A program made the position numbers and the translations under genes. From the NCBI RefSeq assembly GCF_963678635.1, contig NC_087068.1:18355872-18419871 (forward strand): DNA of 64,000 bases. The letters are read 5' to 3'. Below, piece by piece: positions 57,679-64,000 of this stretch. The notes below the pieces were generated by a model. The model searched no databases, was not told where the DNA came from, and saw only the letters and a program-made list of their open reading frames with translations. Position 1 is the first letter of the stretch. The number at the start of each line of letters is the position of its first letter. The DNA comes from Symsagittifera roscoffensis (lineage: Eukaryota; Xenacoelomorpha; Acoela; Convolutidae).

Positions 57679-58099
57679 GTAACATTCGCCCGGAAGATAC
57701 ATATCGACGGAAAAAAAATTAAGTCCTAAGACGACTGGCTAACGTCTAAACAGAGCTTTATATGCTTTTCACCGTCTCTACCAAGCCAGTACTTTTCGGT
57801 GGTCTTTTCTAACATCGGGTCGACAAAAACGTTACTGCTTTCGGCTTCGGTCAAAACACTCAAATTAACTAGATTACATGCAGAAATAGTGAGCTCATGG
57901 CTGGGTCTCGTATCCCCAGACCACGAGGTCACTCCTAAAAACAGGGCTACTATTTATTGAATTATTATTGTTTTTGTTCAGTAGATAAAAATCATCATCT
58001 CCATCGAAGATGGATCAACCCTTTCCCCCAACTCCTAGCTTCTCATCCTTATCTAAATGAATCCAGTTGTTAATTAATTTCAAATCAGGACATGACAAG
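57258..58099. other. Intergenic, includes a retroposon-like 3' tail
   Basis: AT-rich. The sequence ggtgtctaaataaag immediately before the ATG repeat at 57643 looks like a retrotransposon 3' end with a microsatellite tail. A minus-strand frame at 57726-57932 has no recognised domain. Confidence 0.35.
57643..57676. repeat. (ATG)n microsatellite
   Basis: About eleven uninterrupted trinucleotide units following aataaaga. Confidence 0.95.
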
Positions 58100-59423
58100 A
58101 AGCTAAAAGTTTATATAAAAGAATAAAAGTTTCAGTTCCGAAACCCTTCCGGATTCTTGAATCCACTGAATCAAGCTCGTTAATCTTGACTTCTTCGTAA
58201 TCCGGAACGCTATCTTCCACCCTTCACCGTTGTCTGCAACGGCCTTGCAACTATTGTAGCGACACAATAGTTGCAATTCGGAACGTCCTTCTGTTTTTCT
58301 CTGTTGTTTTTCTATCACAATCTTCGTTGTATTCGTCAGTGCGACTATCGTTATTCTGTCACTTTTCAGCTTTTCTGCCAAAATGGCCGTTTCTGACGTT
58401 TCTCAGAAATGTTACGTAATCACTTCGAAAATTTAAAATTTAGCAATTTCCGAATCCTTCAACCTTCACGTTTTGTTCAATCGTTCGAATAACGTTCTTA
58501 ATCCTTCAAAATCACTAACACGGAAGGCTCGCTGCTAAAATGACTAAACTGCAGAGATTGCATCTTTTCATTCTGGTCGAATGTCACATACTCCCCGGAC
58601 AGTCCGGTCAATGTCCTCATTGAATCACGCAATGTTCGTAAAATAGATACAGTGACATCGAACAGAATTTACAAAATGAACGAAATTACTTTTATCCACG
58701 TCACATCGACTCACTGCAGAATATAATTGGCATCATACCACATCACTATAGCCTTCAAATTCTTCATTAATATGCACCTTGAGGATATGACTTAAGATAA
58801 AACATATTTTCTGACTTCCAATGTCAATGTCCTGATTAAAAGTTTTTCTCTTAGATTTAAAAGGTGTTGGTTTGCAGGACAGTCTTATATTTAAAAGGTG
58901 TTGGTTTGCAGGACAGCTAAAATTATCCTTATATGCTCCTTCCCTTCGGAAATCTTGCTTGTTATTGTCCTGAATATTAAAACTAAGAAACTCTGTGGTT
59001 AGAAAGAACAATGAGACAATCTCCCTCTTCGAGAGATTACCCAAGCCTTCCATGCCACCACAAAGTGATCAGTTCTCCTAGCTGATTAAAAACAGTCATG
59101 CAGGCTGGAATATTTAAATATACTCCTTCACTTAAGCCTTCCTAAATAAATAGTAAGTGAGTGTCTCTAAAGCCACTCAACTAAAATCAAAATGCAAATT
59201 TATAAATGCAACAATTTCAAAACTAAACTAAATGTTTCGGTTTTCAATTACAACTTGGTTGCTTGGTTTCTCACTTGAGTTTTTTCACACACATAAAACA
59301 ATTCTGAGTTTTAACTTTTTCTTCCTTACTCCTTTGTTTTCTTCTTTTTTCGTCGTTTAAAAGTTCTAAAACTTCTAAATTCTTCTAATCTTCGTCTTTT
59401 TTTCCATTTTTTTCGGTCATTCG
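58100..59423 (-). other. Coding-like fragments downstream of the unknown ORF block
   Basis: Minus-strand frames at 58103-58381 (92 codons, no ATG) and 58733-59053 (about 106 codons) have more balanced composition than the AT-rich DNA further left, but no domain that I recognise. From 59420 to 59270 the frame of the large ORF block continues in a Lys/Glu-rich stretch across a TGA and a TAG. These may be further decayed parts of the same block. Confidence 0.3.
58857..58924. repeat. 34-bp tandem duplication
   Basis: The sequence aaggtgttggtttgcaggac occurs twice exactly 34 bases apart, inside the 58733-59053 frame. 34 is not a multiple of three, so it shifts that frame. Confidence 0.85.
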
Positions 59424-62400
59424 TCAATGCTCCATTTCTTCCTCCTGTGATACTGACTCTGCACTCTCAGTCTCCGTATCTTGTAACACGTCGTTAGCTA
59501 TCCTGACGCTGCTGGAAGCCGTCCTCCAACACTTCTGCTCTTCTACCCTCTGTTTGCAACAAGGTAGGGGATCCACGTTAGATTCTCTGTTCCTGCAGAA
59601 GCTGTTGTGGAGACACAACGTCACGTTTCTCTCCAAATCTTCCTTTAACATCTCTGCCTTCTCCTTTCCACTACGTTCACTCGTCCTGGAAATTCTTTTC
59701 ACAGCGGTGGTCACTGCATTCCGATGAGTCACGAGAGCTCGCTTGAAAGCTCCTGCTCCAATGTCCAGCTGATATTCACTGTACACCCTGCCGTGCTTCG
59801 ACATATGCTTTTTCGCATACTCGTACAACCATGCAGTCAAGTTAGCTCTGAACCATGGCATCAATCGTTTCCTTGCCCATATCTTCTTCACTTCCATCGG
59901 CATGTTTAGAACTTTGCACATTGTCTCAAAAAGATCTAAATCTTTTAGACAATCTAACTTCCGCAACTGCTCTCTCGTCGGTGCCTCCTGTCTGTTATTT
60001 TCTCTCACATGAGCTTCCAGCCGTCGTATCGCCATCATAACTCCCACTATCACTATTGTTATGGGCTGTGATGAATCCGGTAAACCCATGGTGAGCAGCT
60101 CTCCAGAGTCCCAGATCAGCATCAGATTACTACGCTTGGGATACCACCAGGTCTGCAGCAAGCAGTGGCAAGGAAACTCGTCATGTGTCAACATGATGCT
60201 CCTCCAATTACGTTTTCCCGAAGCTTCCAGTAATGGTTCCACTTCCATCATCACTCGATGGACTTCATCATTCTCATCTACTGCATTGTAATCTGTGACA
60301 GTTGATCCTCTCTGTTTCTGTCTCTCAAAGTCACTGAAGTTCCCGCTCACATATCCCATGAACTTCTTTCCTAGGTTTTACTCCAATTCTTCCTTGGTTC
60401 TCTCTGGAACTGCTGAGAACATCTTACATAGCAACTCGTAAGATTTCGCGGACATTCTTGCCAGTCTCACACACTTCGGCACTGAGAAGGCTTGATCCAC
60501 GATCGTTCTCGTACTCTTTACGTCCACAGCCACGAAATGTACAGGGTATCTGCTCTTGCACATTGGAGCCTATGTCGAACCCACCAAATATCGTGCTCCT
60601 GATGGTCTACAATAAGTCTCACTGTGTCTGATGTTCATTTCCGTCTCGATTGCTTCCCTCCATTTTCCTATGTATTTCTGCTCAGTCTGCAGAACTACTG
60701 GGAATACTTCTACACTGATGGCTGTGACCATCTCATGTTTCTGTTCTAGATTCAATAGTGACTCTAAAGAACCAAACATGCTGTAGAATCCTAGTGCAGT
60801 CACTAGATTCACCTCGGTTCCTCCATGGTAATTTGCTATCAGTTCCGTTTATGTTCTTGCTTTCATCACTACGTTTCCAAACAATACCGTCAATTGCTTG
60901 TGTTGTTTCTCCAGGGTCTTCACACAGTCCAGACCTCCACAAACGTGACCCTCCAGTCCACAGACTTCCGCCAGACAGTTACCAGGTTCGACCCAGTCTT
61001 CTGGTCCCCAGCCAGGCAACTCCACTTTATCTTCTCCGTTGCTCTTAGAGGCCGTTATCATCACATTATATATGATGTTGAGGTCACGCAGGTTACAGTC
61101 TGCATTCAGTTCCCTCTGTACGTCTTGTGTCGCCCGTAAAATTGAGTCAGCGTTGGGACTAGGACACCATGATGGCCTCATCAATTCCCATACTGCCATC
61201 AAGCTCGTTCTCAGTAATTCATCTGAGAATCCCAACCCAAACTCCACTCTTTTGTCGGATTTTGGTACTGATGGTGCAGTCACCTCTTCTTCCAAGACCA
61301 GTCCCAATTTGGCCTGTGGATTGTTAACGCTTTTAATCGTTACAATTCTGGACGTCCAGTATCTTAGTAACACCGCCTGCTCATAATCGAAGAAGCAATC
61401 GCGTATGTCTTCACTCAGGAAAGGAATGTACGCGATCCCTATGATCCCGGATACGTAGCTATACGATTTCTTCTTGATCGGTCCACAGTATTCACTGGAT
61501 TTCGGCAGTTCCCTCAACATTTTAACACAGGTGTTCAGTGCAGGTACTGAAATCTGCTCTATCAGGAATCGAATGAAACAGAGAGCGTCTCTCCGCTTCG
61601 CACACGCTACTGCTGCTCCCTCCTGGACTATCAGATCCCTCAGGTTCGTCATAAGGAAAACCTTCTCCTCTTTTGATCTCTTCCTTTCTTCTGAATCATA
61701 TTCTTCGCGAGTCAGTCCCATCATGCACCAGGCGAACCTGAGCTGTAACTCTGTTCTTACGTAAGGCAGTGCCACGAGAGCATGTATTCTTGGCGTAGTC
61801 CTCATTTCTTCTTCGAAATACCTTAATACTACTGCTTTCCATGGAAGGCTCACCAACTGCTCTATCGTTTCTGCCTGTATGTCAGACGACGCTAAAGTCC
61901 CGTACGCCTTCTGCTTGAGGGTGGTGCCTTGCAACATCGTTTCCAGATAACCCTCCATGGCTTTCCCGTCTTCCAGGGCCATCACTAGCCATCCTCTAGC
62001 CGAGTTTCGGTATTCTAACATCTCCATGTATCCACCGGTGGGTTCATCTATCGACACAGTCTCCGACACTGTTAGTCGGTTATATTCCACTGGTATTAGT
62101 TGTCCTGCGACACTTCCCTTTCCGTGATTCATGGTAGATGGCTTAAAGTCTTTCATTGTGCTCTCTCCACATTGGCTGAGTATTTCCATTTCCAAGGCTG
62201 CTCCAGTCAGAGTGCGGTCACTCCTTTTGGATTTATAACCTGTTGACTTTATCCTCGCCATGAGAATGGGTGGCACCATCGCTATATCAGTTAACATTTT
62301 ATCTGTGCCAGGCAGTTGATAATCACTTTGCCCCAAATTCATGACCTCCTCAATTCGTTTCCTTTTCGCAGAGTTAACAGCTTTCATCGATATCTCTGAA

Positions 62401-62495
62401 TCCACCTTCGTCTTTCCGACTCTCCTTGACATCACTATGCTGCCTAACTTCATTTTCATCGCATTGATTTTATCAATCACCAATTTTGATCGCAT
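59424..62495 (-). pseudogene. Large unidentified frame (about 1,023 codons) interrupted by three stops
   Basis: From ATG 62495 one minus-strand frame runs to TGA at 59424, interrupted only by TAA (60849-60851), TAG (60570-60572) and TAA (60378-60380). Coding-like sequence continues in the same frame after each: segments of 548, about 92, 63 and about 317 codons. The first segment has basic residues near the start (AKRKRIEE), mixed alpha-helical composition, and a Cys-rich end (GNCLAEVCGLEGHVCGGLDC). The last has HDEFPCHCLLQTWWYPKR and ends in an acidic tail. No signal peptide, transmembrane segment, polymerase, protease or helicase motif is visible, and I recognise no family. Base composition is clearly richer in G+C than the rest of the window and no introns are apparent. 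It could be an endogenised viral or transposon gene, or a decayed retrocopy. It could also be functional if stops are read through. Confidence 0.6.
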
Positions 62496-64000
62496 CGCCC
62501 TCTCCTGGTTCTTGACAGATACACCACCTCTCCTTTATCGTCCTGCGGTGTCATCTTGATGGGAGAATTCGCTTCACTTTCATCAGTGGCCGAGTCGATC
62601 AACAACTCACTCAGTCTCTCTTCGCAATCATCAAGCTTGTCAAGGACTTCGCTCATCAAGGGTTGGTTGAGACCCGTTTTCAGAATGGACTGGGTCCCAT
62701 AGCTTTGAATCACGGTCCAGACTTCTTCCATAAACGCCACTCTGTCCAGTTTGCATCCCGTACTACTCTCGTGGTCTCGGTGATGTACTTCCCATTCTTC
62801 TTCGGGCAGCGTTCCCAAGAAAGGTACTCTGGCTGAGGCCTCTATTCTTCTCCTCCTAGGTGATTCCATGAGGATTCTCTGGTCGTTATTTCTTGAATTG
62901 CCAGGAGAGCTGCTCTCCGGCAAATTCCGTTTCATTTCCATAAAGGCTGACGGAGGCTCCAGTGTGGAGATGCCTTCATCCGCTGGCTCAGTCGTTTCCA
63001 ACGTATCTGCATTATTCTCAAGATCACTGAAGATATTGAAATCCAGGCTGGATGTTCCTCCTGTCGATGCCCTGTCGTCTTCCCCACCAGCTTGATCTTG
63101 TTGCATGGGTTCTTCGGTTTGACGGCTTCCTCCCTGTCCGTCATCTCCTTCTGACTTATCCTTGTCCGAGCTCGATGGTCCTTTTTCATCATTGTCGGCT
63201 TCTTCTGGGAATCTCGGTATAAGCAATGTACCGGCCGATTTATCTTCCTCTTCTCCATGGACCACTTTGATTTCTTCGCAGCCGAAGGGTGCTAGGAAGG
63301 TTCTCGTCTGCAGTATTCCTCCCACTTTCATCTCCTGTTTTACACTAGTCAGGATTAATGAGGCTTCAGGCAGTTCGGTCCTGCCTCTCATCCTCATTGG
63401 AGCTAAGCCTAATCCCTTACATTCCTCATCAAATCTTCCAGGCTTGGGAGTCGCGGCGTTGCTTATTCGCCTTCTCGTCGCTTGATCCGTGTATGCAAAT
63501 CGTGTGTACTGTAACACGGCGGCATTTCTCCCTACAAAGTATGGATCCATCGTTCCCACGAAATTCCCTTCTCTCTTTTCATTGGTTTCGAATGCTCTCA
63601 ACCTAGGAGTTTGTACCACGGAGACTGCTCCGAGCAACATCCTTCTTATCAGAGGGAATTCAGGGATTGCCTCCGGCAGCTTCTTGTAATCGCCCCAGTC
63701 CTTCGTCTCTTCTCTCACTTTGTGATATGCTGCAGTGAGACGAGGCACTCTGGTTATTTCACCATTCGTTTTATCATAGGGTCTCAGATTCTTTAGCTTT
63801 GGAAACACTTCGATGTGTCCTCTTTCTACTTCTCCCATGCGATCACGGAAGTGATCGTCAAAATTGATGACTGTCATCTCTGGCTCCGATATTTTTGCAA
63901 ATAACAGATCTTCACTCATGAGCTCCCGCAATCTGTGCTGCTCACACCAGTTCAGTGTACTACCGTCCACTGGCGATATGAGGTTCAGGTGCAGCACCGA
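62477..64000 (-). CDS. Unidentified ORF, at least 507 codons, running off the window edge
   Basis: The frame is open from the right edge to TGA at 62477, so its start lies outside. The first 250 visible residues look globular, with several conserved-looking aromatic and charged stretches (MDPYFVGRNAAVLQYTRFAY). Residues about 250-400 are acidic, Ser/Gly/Gln-rich and probably disordered (PSSSDKDKSEGDDGQGG). A more ordered, acidic C-terminus follows (MSEVLDKLDDCEERLSELLI). The stop overlaps the ATG of the next frame by 19 bases, in another reading frame. Either the two are separately translated (coupled or by frameshift) or a single indel has split one long protein. Not recognised. Confidence 0.6.
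   Translation of the reverse strand, partial: SVLHLNLISPVDGSTLNWCEQHRLRELMSEDLLFAKISEPEMTVINFDDHFRDRMGEVERGHIEVFPKLKNLRPYDKTNGEITRVPRLTAAYHKVREETKDWGDYKKLPEAIPEFPLIRRMLLGAVSVVQTPRLRAFETNEKREGNFVGTMDPYFVGRNAAVLQYTRFAYTDQATRRRISNAATPKPGRFDEECKGLGLAPMRMRGRTELPEASLILTSVKQEMKVGGILQTRTFLAPFGCEEIKVVHGEEEDKSAGTLLIPRFPEEADNDEKGPSSSDKDKSEGDDGQGGSRQTEEPMQQDQAGGEDDRASTGGTSSLDFNIFSDLENNADTLETTEPADEGISTLEPPSAFMEMKRNLPESSSPGNSRNNDQRILMESPRRRRIEASARVPFLGTLPEEEWEVHHRDHESSTGCKLDRVAFMEEVWTVIQSYGTQSILKTGLNQPLMSEVLDKLDDCEERLSELLIDSATDESEANSPIKMTPQDDKGEVVYLSRTRRGRCDQNW

Noticed and set aside
60758..63796. Plus-strand open frames of 60-115 codons opposite the large minus-strand ORFs
   Set aside because: They are antisense shadows: fragmented, overlapping and without start context, whereas the minus strand gives continuous frames.
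59424..64000. Reassigned stop codons (TAA/TAG read as Gln) in the large ORF block
   Set aside because: Only a few TAA/TAG codons occur among more than 1,500, while Gln is frequent and encoded by CAA/CAG. In a genome with that code TAR would be common. A TGA also interrupts the same frame. Ordinary decay or readthrough is simpler.

Overview
The window looks like a piece of an AT-rich metazoan nuclear genome. Short exons have GT/AG splice sites with TTTGCAG or TTTTGTAG acceptors. Transposon relics are dense: MITEs, a Ty3/gypsy-like LTR element, a Penelope-like element and a LINE-type fragment. There are microsatellites and one 200-base N gap. I cannot name the species, and nothing here is prokaryotic.

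Layout. 0-1.8 kb: an element bounded by inverted CCCGGGTTGACC ends. 6.2-9.4 kb: a cluster of small MITEs with GGCTCTTTTCCA ends, interleaved with a plus-strand gene whose start micro-exon (to 6826) and second exon (7758-7952) encode a PKA-RII-type (RIIa) docking domain. 9.6-14.9 kb: a 2.1-kb tandem duplication; one copy carries a TA-flanked MITE that the other lacks. 18-45 kb: a minus-strand gene that I reconstruct as five phase-compatible exons of a chymotrypsin-fold serine-protease homologue. All three catalytic residues are replaced (His to Gln, Asp to Asn, Ser to Tyr). Its first intron is about 22 kb because it holds a 20.8-kb LTR retroelement (23674-44503) lying in the same direction as the gene.

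The LTR element reads on the minus strand: 5' LTR at the right, primer-binding site, gag, protease, reverse transcriptase, integrase ends, an envelope-like frame and a further unknown frame, then the 3' LTR at the left. A 4.3-kb segment with gag and the start of protease is tandemly duplicated. The integrase catalytic core appears deleted, and many frames are broken.

45-58 kb holds a gap, a hAT-like MITE, a fold-back MITE with a nested repeat, a 2-kb tandem duplication of unknown content, the C-terminal tail of a LINE-type polyprotein, and a decayed Penelope-like element whose RT and GIY-YIG parts are recognisable.

58-64 kb differs from everything else. It is visibly richer in G+C, intronless, and carries long minus-strand frames (at least 507 codons, then about 1,020 codons in a second frame interrupted by three stop codons) that I cannot assign to any family. 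This is the best candidate for something undescribed: possibly an endogenised viral or mobile-element gene block, or a decayed lineage-specific gene.
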